This document shows, piece by piece, positions 23,169 to 33,044 of a stretch of 64,000 nt of DNA (position 1 is the stretch's first letter; each line of letters starts with the position of its first letter). Made by a program: the position numbers and the translations under genes. Origin of the DNA: Ilyonectria destructans (taxonomy: Eukaryota; Ascomycota; Sordariomycetes; Hypocreales; Nectriaceae); assembly GCA_020740775.1 (NCBI GenBank), contig JAHEWK010000019.1:806001-870000 (forward strand). The letters are read 5' to 3'. A model generated the notes under the pieces. That model ran no database searches and was not told the origin of the DNA. It saw only the letters and a list, made by a program, of their open reading frames with translations.

Positions 23169-23960
23169 TTATAAGTTGAGATGAGTGTTGAAAAATGTCG
23201 TGATGTTGGCCAAAGTAGAGCCGAGGTATTGTTCCCGGCCGTAGAAGTCCATGTGCCGACCGCCCAGAATGAGAATATTGGTGGCGTTGCCGTTGGTATT
23301 CTTGATCTTGTCGTGAATCTTGTCCGTCTGCTACCTGCTGTCGGCGTCCTCTCCGGTGATGAGGAGGGTAGGTTGAGTGAGATAATGGTCTGCGAACTGC
23401 TACGCGTTAAAGCGCACGAGCAAAGGAGTGGATGCGTTAGCTATAACGTTCTGAGAGGTGTGGAAGTAGCCTCGGGGAGTATGATAATAATCCCAAGCAT
23501 CCACGAGGTCAGGCGGCGTGTCCGGAACAGGTTCAAGCAGAATAGGGACAGCGGTGGCGTTACCACTAATGGCAGTACCCTGAAGCTGTTGCTTGGCGCC
23601 GTCGAGCATAGAGAAACCTTCTTGATTCAGGGTGTTCAGCCAGCCTTGTCGCGTGGAATCGCCGATGTTGACAAGGCTGACTGCTGCCACTGCCTTTATA
23701 CGATGGTCTGTGGTAGCTGCGGCAATACCATAGCCACCGCCAGCATATATTCCAACTACGATAATGGCGTCAGGGTCAATATAGTCCAGACCCTGGATGT
23801 AGTCTACTACAGCGGATACATCAGAGACCTTGGAGTCGGGATCTTCTAGAAAGCTAGGAAGACCCTCCGAAGAGCCTTGGTAGAGTGCATCGAAGGCAAC
23901 TGACATATAACCCTGTTTAGCCAGGCGCTCTGCGTACAAGTTTGCCACCTGCCCTTGCAC
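23169..23960 (-). pseudogene. Dienelactone-hydrolase-like alpha/beta hydrolase pseudogene
   Basis: The minus frame reads LYAERLAKQGYMSVAFDALY, then SAVVDYIQGLDYIDPDAIIV, GIYAGGGYGIAAATTDHRIK and AVSLVNIGDSTRQGW. This is the family layout, but the nucleophile elbow expected as G-I-C-A-x-G-G-Y has Tyr in place of Cys (TGT to TAT). The frame is broken by TAG at 23400-23402 and again at 23331-23333, after which it still reads PTLLITGEDAD, LILGGRHMDFYGRE and TTFFNTHLNL to the original stop at 23169. The N-terminus before LYAERL is missing or lies beyond an unresolved intron. The lost nucleophile and both stops make it inactive. The nucleophile change and at least one stop are compatible with G-to-A/C-to-T mutation. 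Confidence 0.75.
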
Positions 23961-24379
23961 ACCTACTCTTCTATTCTAATTGTCGTGTCCCCCCTTATTG
24001 TTGGAACTCCCTGCTTAAAGCCCTGTCACCTTCTATCCCCGCTTTATTTCTGGTGCCTCCTTATAACTCTTGCTTCTGTAATCTGTACCTTGAATTACTT
24101 TTGCCTGCTTAATTATGAACATGCTACGACGTGACGGAATGTGTGGTTATGAACTAATTTCCAGCCGATATGCAGAGTAAGTATTGATGCTTTGCTCCTG
24201 CTCAAATAATTTTAAGCTTAAAATCGTTCAGCTTTCGCTTTACTATTGTCGATTCTAAGATAATAGAACTCGTTGATTTCTTTTATTATAAATTTAAGTG
24301 GCGCATTCTTATCTGTAAAGAATGTAGGGCTGTCCCATAAACCACTATCTCTCGATATATCAACTAATACTATAATCCG

Positions 24380-24652
24380 GTGTGTGCCTGGAAATCTGCC
24401 GCAATTAAGTTGTGTGAATGGGCTTTTGAGCGGCTGATTCTGGTAAGGGATCCAGAAGAAATCCGCATAGTGGTTCGGCTGCTACCAGATGCTGAACTAA
24501 TTCTGTTTCTTGCCACCTTCTATAATGGAATTTGTTGCCTACTTTGTGAGGGCAATGAAACCAGCTATATCTGCCGAGGCCGTATAGCCATAAAAGAGCA
24601 CCTTCAGAAAGAGCATAGAAAACCTTTTGGTAAGGCAGGGAGACCAATTTGA
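24380..24652 (+). pseudogene. C2H2-like zinc-finger fragment (DUF3505/transposon-linked type)
   Basis: The frame contains CCLLCEGNETSYICRGRIAI followed by KEHLQKEHRKPFGKAG, a C-X2-C...H-X4-H zinc-binding pattern. The same kind of arrangement begins fungal DUF3505 proteins and RecQ-like helicase pseudogenes that travel with mobile elements. A stop follows at 24650, and stops interrupt all frames afterwards. There is no clear ATG; the frame opens in an AT-rich region. Function cannot be assigned. Confidence 0.35.
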
Positions 24653-24881
24653 GGAGAGGCTGGAGGCATTAAGGGCCTAGTGCGTGCTGCTTTGGAACGG
24701 ATTCCAGTGACCTTCTAAACTCTTTTCTAAGGCAGCTTTCAATATACTTCATTTTTGGTCAACAGCAAAAAGGTGCAAAAAGGTTCATAAAAGCTCGATG
24801 CGATTCCTACTGCGCTAGACACGGATCGCAATACGACTAGTAACGGCATGACTTATCCTACGAACCAGGGGCTTCAGGGTT

Positions 24882-25067
24882 TTATGGAGCTTCAGCATGG
24901 CACCGTACGTCAATGCGGACTACGATCCCGGTAGGGCAGCGTTTGCTTCGTGTCTTGGCAACCGCGTATCCTACCAATCTTTGGGCGCGTTCGAGGGCAT
25001 CGTAGGCAGCTTCAGGCCTGCTAAAATTGCCATCATATAAAAAATCAGAGGGAGATAAATCAGCCAT
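24882..25067 (-). pseudogene. MULE-like transposase N-terminal (FAR1-type) fragment
   Basis: The minus frame from 25067 reads FLYDGNFSRPEAAYDALERA, QRLVGYAVAKTRSKRCPTGI, then VVRIDVRCHAE. The pattern of a short acidic start, an A-YDAL-- helix, GYAV-K-RSK and a V-R---RC strand is that of the FAR1-type WRKY-GCM1 DNA-binding domain found at the N-terminus of fungal Mutator-like transposases. Nothing resembling the MULE DDE core follows on the left. The flanking DNA is interrupted by stops. Confidence 0.4.
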
Positions 25068-25330
25068 AGAGAGATGTTACTTTTCCCGTCTGTCTTGATA
25101 AAGCTGTAGAGTGTTGAAGATGGGTCTTTGATGATGTACCGCGTTGCAGAGCAGACACACGTTGGGCGGTCTGGCGATAGCGTGTCGGCTTGGAAGGTGA
25201 TCAAGCCAACTGATGTTCTATGATCTTGGTCAAAGTCACGCCAAGATTTGGTGGGGAGGCTACCGATAGATTGGGTTTAGCGGGTGTTGATGTTTTCGAT
25301 AAGGGTGTGCATGATTTCAGGCTCAGGCCG

Positions 25331-26863
25331 GTACGGAGGAAGAGTTCAAAAGTCTTTTCCTACGCTAAAGGCACACTAAGCCAAATATGAAAACAGTCAA
25401 TTTTTTAGATGCTATTTCCGGCACCTCTATTCCCGGCCCTCTTCTTCCTACCTTCTTGATATTCATTTCCTCCTTCTAGGTCAATGACCTTTTGGATGTG
25501 TTCAGGAATTTGTTCTATCCAAGCCTGGATTTTCTCTTGGGGAAGCTCTTTCCAAGCTGCCTGCCAAGCTTGAATAGCTTCTAGCCGGGTCTTTGGGACC
25601 CCCTTTTTCGTAGTGTCTCTCTTTAAATAACCCCAGGCTGGCTCGATCATATTAAGATCCGGTGAATTGCCGCACCAAAGCATCCGATGGACCTGATGAA
25701 GATCATAGACCCGTTGTTGAAAATGATGGTTATGTGCTGGAGCCTTATCTTCTTGAACGATCGTCTTCGGCCGGGTCTTTTCGCATTCTTTCGCAAAGGG
25801 CAGTAATAGGGGGATTAAGATCATCTGTTGGTATCGCCACCAGTCAATCCCTTTGCCTTTCCCTCGCCTTAGCTTGCCTGTTGATTTCTGCCACTTCCAC
25901 TGAGGCTGCTTGCCAGGCAGGTTACGGAGCCCTAGGCGTCTTATTCCATTTGTAAGCTCCCATTCAAGCTTCTTCTCCAGCTCAAGCTCTTCATTCAATT
26001 TCTCTGTCGCTTTCTCAGCAGCCTTCCGTTCTACTGCAGTCTCTGGTGCCCAGCAGTAGCAAGGGCCTTTCTCATCATACGAAAAGGCACCCCAGAACAT
26101 AAATTTGCTAGCTCCTTTCCATCTCTCACGAATACAGCTACGGACGAAGCGTTCGTCAGCACGCCTCCAGACCCGATAGCTGCCGCGGCGATGGAGCAAG
26201 ATAACCGAAGTCTCATCAGACCAAATCACATCCTTCCAATCCTCAAGAGTCCAGTCCTTATGGGCCTCACACCAAGCAAGGCGTTCAGCCCTCATCTTCT
26301 TCGTCAGCCCAGGCTTTCTTGTTGGCTTAGTCTTGCGGAGGCCAGCTGCCTTAAGAATCCGCTGGACTGTAGTCTTCGAAATCTCAAGCCCTTCCGCGCT
26401 GACCTCTCCAGCTATATCAGCAGCTGATTTTTCCTTTCCGTATCGATCACGGCAAACCTTTGAGATCACAAGCTGCTGAGCTTCCGGTGTGTCCTTCCTA
26501 GGCCGGCCCGAGCGAGGGGCATCTTGGACATGCTCATCTCGAATGCGGAAGGGTCTTTCTTCTGGCTGGAAGCCTCGTTGGATGGCACGGCGATAGATAT
26601 AATTAATAGAGCGTAGAGTGACTCCAGTTATAGCCTCGACCTCAGCAGAAGACTTGCCTGCCCCAGAAGGGGCTTTCAAAGTAAGCACAATAGTCCGGGC
26701 TGTAATATCGAATGGCATTTTGCCAGGGGGGGGAAATTGAAGAAGAACTAGTTTGAGAATTCACTCATACAATTTGGGAGGGGTAAGACTATTCCCTTTT
26801 CAGCTAGCGTTTTCGTGTTATTTTAGCGTGGGAAAAGACTTTTGAACTCTTCGTACTCCGTAC
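25331..26863. mobile_element. Tc1/mariner-type DNA transposon, apparently complete
   Basis: Terminal inverted repeats of 31 bp flank the transposase gene: 25339-25369 (GAAGAGTTCAAAAGTC...) and 26822-26852, with a single mismatch. Outside them lies a second inverted pair, GTACGGAG at 25331-25338 and CTCCGTAC at 26856-26863, offset by 3 bp on the right. The outer arms contain the TA dinucleotides expected as target-site duplication (25332-25333 and 26861-26862). Total length is about 1.53 kb. Unlike its neighbours it shows no RIP-like decay. Confidence 0.85.
25405..26718 (-). CDS. Tc1-type DDE transposase, uninterrupted
   Basis: The 437-aa frame has an ATG at 26718 and a stop at 25405. The N-terminal half holds two helix-turn-helix modules with a GRPRK hook (EVEAITGVTLRSINYIYRRA; DAPRSGRPRKDTPEAQQLVI; AADIAGEVSAEGLEISKTTV) and the conserved KMRAERLAWCEAHKDWTLED. 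The catalytic triad is complete: Asp in VIWSDETS, Asp in VQEDKAPAHNH, and Glu in SPDLNMIEPAWGY, with 34 residues between the second Asp and the Glu (DD34E). The first two Asp are 155 residues apart, longer than the roughly 90 usual in Tc1, because of a charged insertion rich in Glu/Lys (about 65 residues, LNEELELEKKLEWEL region). It cuts and pastes the element in the nucleus by binding the TIRs. Intactness suggests recent arrival or activity. Confidence 0.9.
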   Translation of the reverse strand: MPFDITARTIVLTLKAPSGAGKSSAEVEAITGVTLRSINYIYRRAIQRGFQPEERPFRIRDEHVQDAPRSGRPRKDTPEAQQLVISKVCRDRYGKEKSAADIAGEVSAEGLEISKTTVQRILKAAGLRKTKPTRKPGLTKKMRAERLAWCEAHKDWTLEDWKDVIWSDETSVILLHRRGSYRVWRRADERFVRSCIRERWKGASKFMFWGAFSYDEKGPCYCWAPETAVERKAAEKATEKLNEELELEKKLEWELTNGIRRLGLRNLPGKQPQWKWQKSTGKLRRGKGKGIDWWRYQQMILIPLLLPFAKECEKTRPKTIVQEDKAPAHNHHFQQRVYDLHQVHRMLWCGNSPDLNMIEPAWGYLKRDTTKKGVPKTRLEAIQAWQAAWKELPQEKIQAWIEQIPEHIQKVIDLEGGNEYQEGRKKRAGNRGAGNSI

Positions 26864-27083
26864 GTTATCTTGGATTCAGACTTTTTGCATTCCACTGTAT
26901 GGATCGACATTTGAGGTTAGTGTCGTTGTAATTTCACTCGGGAATTAACTTTGAGAATGGGACAAGGCAAGTAGTTTCAGAATAGCCTTGGCTCTTGATC
27001 GACCATGCAGGCGTCGGACGCTCCTATAGCCAGGGCCATACAAGGCATCCAAGAGCATCTCCGATTTTAAGTTTGAGAGCATA
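26864..27083. other. Spacer between Tc1 element and outer MITE
   Basis: AT-leaning DNA without recognisable content. Confidence 0.5.
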
Positions 27084-28049
27084 ACGTATATGATAAGCGA
27101 GTGCACCAAACAAGTGAGTGCACCACTTATACTGTACAACTAAAAGTCATAATTTTCAATTTCCTAAAATTAGCTAACGTGTATGATAAGCGAGTGGCTC
27201 AGATAAGTGAGTGGCTCACTTCAAAATTCCATATAAAACGCTATTTTTAACTCCCTTATAAAAACCATCAATTTTTAGTAAATCTTAACTAAATATTACT
27301 TATATGCTTTCTGTTGGATCCGTTACGGTCAATTCAATCTGATAGATAGGGATCAATACAGTGATGATGATGCTGATGATTCCTTGTGCCGGTCATCTGG
27401 ATCAGTTGGAAGAGGGGTTTTCATACCCCCCTTCTGACTAAGGTCAGGATATCAATCTATCCGAGGTTTCGTCATACAGGGTTATCATCCAATACTTTCT
27501 ATAGTATAGTGATAGAATATAACATTTCTCGGATTTTACAAAATTTTATTTGAGAAGTTATTCTAAAACTTCAGTATAAGGTATTCTTATAAACGAAAAT
27601 TTAAAATACCTTATTGAATAAATTTATATAAAATGTCAGAAAAGTATTAAGCTATTACTGTATTAAAACAAAATAGATAGGTAATATCTTATTGCGTTTT
27701 ATTGAAAATTGACAGTTTTTGTAAGGGAGTTGAAAACGGCGTTTTATATGGGATTTTGAAGTGGGCTACTTGCTTGTCTGAGCTACTCGCTTATCATACA
27801 CGTTATATAATTCTAGGAATTTTAGGGTATTAATTTTAGATATTTAAATAAAAAAGTTATAAGGCAGTATTTTTTCTAGACTTTTAAAAAAATTATTTAG
27901 CTTTTAAAAATAAAAATAAAAATAAAAAAAACAGTGTGAATAAGAATCTTTTAAATAACTTTATAAAGAATTTTTTTAAAAATCGCGTTTTAAGGTGTAA
28001 AACTGCTTGGTGCACTCACTTATTTAGTGCACTCGCTTATCATACACGT
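27084..28049. mobile_element. Outer pogo/Fot1-type MITE (966 bp including the inner one)
   Basis: The left end ACGTATATGATAAGCGAGTG and the right end, which reads inward as ACGTGTATGATAAGCGAGTG, are flanked by TA at 27082-27083 and 28050-28051. Each end carries two phased units, AAGCGAGTGCACC and AAGTGAGTGCACC, 17 bp apart. There is no coding capacity. The terminal motif is shared with the pogo-like transposase element at 54552-57374, the likely source of transposase. A second MITE of the same superfamily sits inside. Confidence 0.85.
27177..27803. mobile_element. Inner pogo/Fot1-type MITE nested in the outer one (627 bp)
   Basis: It starts ACGTGTATGATAAGCGAGTG and ends with the reverse complement, between TA duplications at 27175-27176 and 27804-27805. 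The doubled 17-bp-phased units here read AAGCGAGTGGCTC and AAGTGAGTGGCTC. The inverted repeat continues for roughly 100 bp (through ACTTCAAAATTCCATATAAA and AACTCCCTTATAAAAA), with the two arms differing mostly by C/T or G/A. The core is very AT-rich. Non-coding. Confidence 0.85.
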
Positions 28050-28321
28050 TAATTATAAGATCTCTTCTCAAATCGCACCAAGTGGCCTCCAAAGTGGCGC
28101 ATGAAATTTGCCATTAGGAAGATCATCCTTATTTATATCACACTGAATTAGTACTACGATATAACTCGGCTTTTAGAAGTAAAGTTTATCTAAGACCAGA
28201 TACCTGCTCGATTTGCTTAATATACCACATATATGTGCCAGTTGCCCCTTTGCCTTTGACCAACCTCTTACTTCTGTGCTTTATTTTTCTTCCCTACTAT
28301 TATCATTCCTTAAATGCTTCT
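28050..28321. other. Spacer before GH17 pseudogene
   Basis: AT-rich, no element recognised; presumably the old promoter of the GH17 gene. Confidence 0.4.
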
Positions 28322-29199
28322 ATGCATCCGATTAGTCTCTCGCTGCTATTATGGCTGGCCCTGGGCGTTGCCGGGCAGGAGATGCCCGAAGGCATCTTAG
28401 GCTTCAACTTGGGAGCAACCAAACCCGATACAGACCCGAAAGATCAATCAGATTTTGAGGAAGAATTCAAGACTGCGCAGGGGCTTCGGGGATCTCCTGG
28501 GCTTTTCAGCAGCGTGCGACTCTACACCATGATCCAGGCGGGCACCACGAACGATCTAATCTCGGCGTTTCCTGCCGCTCTTGAAATAAATACCTCAATG
28601 TTGCTTGGAGTATGGTGTTCCGGCACTGAGACTATCGAAAACGAGCTCACCGCGATGAATAACGCAATCGACACGTATGGTCAGCGATTTGCCGACCTCG
28701 TTGTGGGTATTTCGGTCGGCAGTAAGGACCTATACTGTAGCTCTGAGTCGGGCGTGGAGAACGACGCCGGACTAGGATAGAGGCCGGACATCATGATGCG
28801 GTTCATACGCAAGGTTCGTTCCGCCATCAACGGTACAATCCTAGGCAACAAGCCCTTGGCCATATCGACGCCTGGAGTGCATTTGCGAATAGAAGCAACA
28901 GTGATGTTATCGACGAACTTGATTGGCTTGGCACCGGCCTGTACCTCTACTACAAATAAGATAGGGGCAATTCGTTCAGCAACACTACGAATCTTTTTGA
29001 CTATATATACAACTCACCTTTTGCCCTTACCGGTGATAAACCCGTCTGGGTCACTGAAACCGGATACCCTGTGTCCGGGCCGGATTCTGGAGAGGCCGTA
29101 GCCAATGTGTCGAATGCCGCGGAATACTGGCAGATTGTTGGGTGCGATAGACCGTTTGAGAGAGTGAACACCTGGTGGTACAATCAGACATCCCAGTAA
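28322..29199 (+). pseudogene. GH17 glucan endo-1,3-beta-glucosidase pseudogene
   Basis: From ATG 28322 there is a signal peptide (MHPISLSLLLWLALGVAGQ), then GILGFNLGATKPD, LFSSVRLYTMIQAGTTNDLI, LGVWCSGTETIENELTAMNN and FADLVVGISVGSKDLYCSSE. TAG at 28778 ends the first frame. A one-base shift near 28860 restores HIDAWSAFANRSNSDVI and LDWLGTGLYLYYK. TAA follows at 28957, and the frame then reads FDYIYNSPFALTG and PVWVTETGYPVSGP to the stop at 29197. WVTETGYP holds the GH17 nucleophile Glu. The acid/base position, expected as VGSED, is VGSKD (GAG to AAG type), so even the first half is catalytically dead. Its original role would be secreted cell-wall beta-1,3-glucan turnover. Confidence 0.8.
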
Positions 29200-29283
29200 T
29201 AAATAAATACATAATTTTGGTATATTATTATCTATTCTTGACCATACCCCAATATTGTTATGCATTGTTAAGCTTAAGTATAA

Positions 29284-29730
29284 TTATAAATATAAGACCG
29301 AAAGGTGGTGCAACTCATCGTTATCACCAGAAACATGCATAATCTCATCGCCGACTGATATGTAGACTTTCCTAATTAAGCCATTCTTCATCTGGCTACT
29401 CAAATATTGCAGCTTTTCAATAGTATCAGCTGACAATCTTACTCTATCCCAGGAAATTATACATCTTGCACAAGAAAACACCCTTTCCGGATCGTCCGAT
29501 ATCGCCGGAACACTTAGTATATCAATGGCCATCTGGTGCAAGTGTGGATACTCCATCCTCTGTTCTTTCCGGCACCACCATTCGAGCGGAGTCTTCGCCA
29601 TCATATATCTCGGAGGAGATTCGATGAATTTTTTGAATTCATCCTTGTTGCTGGGCTCATTCAATATACTTATTGATTGCTTGATTCGCTCGTACAGCGA
29701 TATCTCTCGTTGCTCATCATCTGGCTGCAT
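29284..29730 (-). pseudogene. hAT-family transposase C-terminal dimerisation domain
   Basis: The minus frame reads FKKFIESPPRYMMAKTPLEW, WCRKEQRMEYPHLHQMAIDI, LSVPAISDDPERVFSCARCI and ISWDRVRLSADTIEKLQYL. This L-x-W-W ... YP-L--MA-D-LS-P-S-D-ERVFS-A---I---R--L---T-E order is the hAT dimerisation region. One clear disturbance is Asp-Asp where S-x-x-x-ERVFS elements have A/S. Upstream on the minus strand (29730-30300) the core domain is no longer readable because of stops and AT drift. Confidence 0.8.
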
Positions 29731-30717
29731 TGCAGATATCGGCGCAAGCGGCCGGTCCTTGTACTTTGCCTACAGTTGCCGTACAGCAGCTACAGGTCCC
29801 TCTTGCCACTCCTCTATCCAGTAGCGGTTAATATACCTCTGCTGCTTCTCTAGATGGAGTAATAATGCTGTAATGTATATTGGATTCTTGTCACTTTCTC
29901 GGTAATACTTCGAGAGGACCTACCAACCCATATGGATGGAGTTGACCATATGTCTGTTGTCAATATACTTAAGCTGCTCTAATATTAAGATGGATTTACT
30001 CTTACATAGCATTAATAGTATTATCGCCTTATATGCACCTTAGTATCCTTAAATTGCTTGAATAGAATATCTATATTCTCTAGTATCTAGTCTATTGATG
30101 CTCACTCTATTTGCTACTCTAAAGTTACCTAGTAAAATAGTTATAAGAACTTATGGGTTATTTTGAATATTTACCAGTCGTTGTGGGTAAGAATATCATC
30201 CTTTAATTCCTTATGGTACTAGTTGAGAAAGATGAATTGTCAGGGCTAGGTTACACAATAAGGAGTGAAGAGGGCAGTCATGCTACTAGGTAGGAGCTAG
30301 AAGGTAGTGATGGGGTGGTGACTATATTGATCTCTGGCTTCTATCACATAGGCGGGCGTAAGATAGCTATTTATGCTCCCTCACCGGTAATCCACTTGAC
30401 GTCCGACCGAGCTCTGTCGGCGAGGTTGCTGCGAGATCGCCGCCTGCATCGTAGCTACATCCGGATGCTCAAGTTGCAGCTGCGACTCACCGCGCAGTGA
30501 GATCACGATGCAGTTGCCGTAGCTTTTGTGCTTGCGATGCCGCGCGATGGCGTAGCCGTTGGCAAACTCCAGCACGACCGAGCAGTTCTTTCCTACATTG
30601 TCGTTGACGACGTCGTTGGCCGCTAGCCCGCTGCGGATGCACCGCCCGAACTGGCACCAAACCATGGCCTGGACAGCCTACCCTAGAGTAGTTGGTTTGG
30701 GTGTGGAGAGTATGGGC
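29731..30717. other. Decayed hAT interior and unidentified sequence
   Basis: 29731-30300 is probably the mutated remainder of the hAT element. A minus-strand ATG ORF at 30665-30381 (94 aa) has ordinary base composition and reads MVWCQFGRCIRSGLAANDVV then CSVVLEFANGYAIARHRKHK. It belongs to no family I recognise. Confidence 0.35.
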
Positions 30718-30873
30718 TCAACTCTCCTGTAAAAAAAAAAAAAGAATCCTTGGCACCTGCTGTTAGCGTTTTGCTAGAGGAAAATTTCTTGCAGGCCAAA
30801 AATGGCAGCAAGTGCAGCTGTGGACCTAATAAGGCCCTAACAGCTGCCGCAAGAACGGGATTCAGAGAGTTGA
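30718..30873. mobile_element. Small MITE-like repeat, copy 2 (inverted relative to copy 1)
   Basis: Begins TCAACTCTCC and ends GAGAGTTGA at 30873. Read on the minus strand it parallels the 6789-6936 copy: CAACTCTCT, CTGTTAGGGC, a TAGCAA-CGCTAACAG block, GTGCCAAG, a T-run and ACAGGAGAGTTG. The poly-A/T run here is longer (13 A on the plus strand). Non-coding. Confidence 0.6.
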
Positions 30874-32632
30874 CCTTTCTTTGCGATGCTTGCCCCGACG
30901 ACATCCTTCTGCAGCCTCACGCTGCTTTAACCGACCTCTGCAGCTTCGGCTGCCCAGACAACACCGGCAGCCATCAGCTGCTCGACCTCTTAGGCCCTCC
31001 GGCGCCCTCCCCCTCGACGTACCGGGGCCCAATGCCCCACTTCCATTTTTATAGCTTCAAAGCTGCATAACCGACCTCTGCAGTTATATACTGCCCAGAG
31101 AATCTTTTTCTTCTGCAGCCTTAGTTGCTGCCTGGAATATGACCGGGCGCCGACGATTTATCTTACTGCCTGAGACCACTAGATACAAACCGATAGGTTA
31201 AAATGGTATAGAGCTTGCCTGAAGACTGTAGAATAATGTAATTATCTTCTCTATAAAGTAGCATTCTGGCTGCCTTAGGTTTTTCTTCTATAAGGATTTT
31301 CCCTAAGGATATATAGCTTTAGTTACAGCTACTGGCGATTTTAGAAGATATAGACTCTCTGCCTTAGGGTGTAGGAAGCTACTTAATCTATCTGTATAAG
31401 AGAATTTTCAGCTGGAGGGGGGATATTTCCAGCTGATAGAATGCCCTTATAAAATAATATGCCTTTAAGCTGATATTATACTGAATAAGCTAGATAGAGT
31501 AGCAGCTATATAGAAGCTTACTAGAATTATCTATATTAATATTCTTAATAATATACTTTAGTAAAACTATTATAGGGCAAGCTATAGTATAAGTAGAAAA
31601 GTACCTTTCAGTTAGGGGATTAAGTATATATAGTGCTCCCTATTAATCTATATATATATATATATATATATTATTTATTCCCTATTAATCTAATAGGCCT
31701 TTATAGGTAGTTTAAGCTAGGTTAAATATAGTAGTAATTATAGATAGTTCAGCTCAGTATATTCTATACCCTAATAGGGGACTTTTATAGACTTTATAGC
31801 CCTCTGGATAAAAAATATATAAATAAATAAGAGTATATAGCCTGGGAAATATAGTATCTAACTTAAACTGAGGAAGGTAAAAAGAGAAGAAAAGGGATAA
31901 GTAGAGCTATAAGAGTGTAATTAGATATAGTACTTCTACAGTAACAGTAAGTAAGGCAGTATAGAGAAGAGTAAGAAATAAAAACAGAATATAAAGGTAG
32001 TACTTTATAGAGGGGTATAAAGCGGTAAGAGGCTAGGCTGAGGGTTAATTAGTACTGCTAAATCTAAAGGGGTATACTATAATACTAAGATACTAATATA
32101 AAGAATTTTACTAAAAACTTTATCTATCTTAAAGAATTAGAGTATAGATTTATTCTTAATAGATACCTTTCTATAAGTTTAATCTTTACTTTATATTTTA
32201 ATACTGACTATTACTTTAAAACTGATAAATAGACTAGCCTTAAGATAGATATATAGATTAGTAGTTAGTACTAGAGGGCTAATAGAAATCTATTACTTTA
32301 TAAGTAACTATTAATATTAAAGTATATTAATAGCAATATATTACTTTCTAACTAGCTATTATTTCCGCCTGTAAGTTATTTTAAACTATATTATCTATAA
32401 ATATCTCTATAAAGATACGAATTAAACCTCTCTATAAAGTTATACTTTAAGGGTAGTAATCTATAATAATATATAAATAACTTTAAGTTATACTATTTTA
32501 AAGTTAAAAACTACCTTAGTATCAAAATTAATAAAGTATATACTCTTAATTATTATTATAACTTTAGCTATTTTAATATCTTAATAATAGCACCAGATAT
32601 AATAAAGTATACTGTTATTTCCCTAGCTATTC
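30874..32632. other. Transition into the RIP-mutated AT-rich block
   Basis: To about 31150 the base composition is normal and a 36-bp motif (AACCGACCTCTGCAG...TGCCCAGA) occurs twice, near 30929 and 31070. Beyond that the DNA becomes TA-saturated with stops in all frames, and includes a (TA)n stretch around 31650-31670. No gene is recognised. Confidence 0.5.
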
Positions 32633-33044
32633 TATAATAGTTATACTCTCTAGACTGCTATATATATAGTATAGAGTAGGCAAGAGATTAATTACTAGTG
32701 GATAAACTGTAAGTTTATATTAGCAGATAGATTAAGGTATTACTTACTGAGTAAATATTATATCTAGTAATAGTTAAGTACAGTAAGATATAGTAAGTTA
32801 AGGTAATTAAGATAACTAAGTTATATTAATAGCTAAATAGCTACTTATAGTAAATATATACTACTTAGTTATCTATATACTAGAGTAATTAAGTGTAATT
32901 ACTATATAAGTAATTATAATTACTAGTAATTAGAGGTAATTATAGAGTAATTATATATAGCTAAATTATATTCTATTTTAAAAGGCTGAGAAAAGTGGGG
33001 CTATATCTGGAGCTTAATGCAGATTACAGCTAGACTGTAATATA
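32633..33044 (-). repeat. 3' LTR of the Gypsy element
   Basis: Starts TATAATAGTTATACTCTCTA and ends CTGTAATATA. The inner part includes GGCTGAGAAAAGTGGGGCT, one of the few GC-containing blocks in this region, which is shared exactly with the other LTR. Confidence 0.85.

Noticed and set aside
23181..23849. 222-codon plus-strand ORF
   Set aside because: It is antisense to a clearly recognisable hydrolase reading on the minus strand.
31600..31680. (TA)n tract as an origin or centromere signal
   Set aside because: TA runs are expected everywhere in RIP-mutated DNA; nothing else supports an origin.
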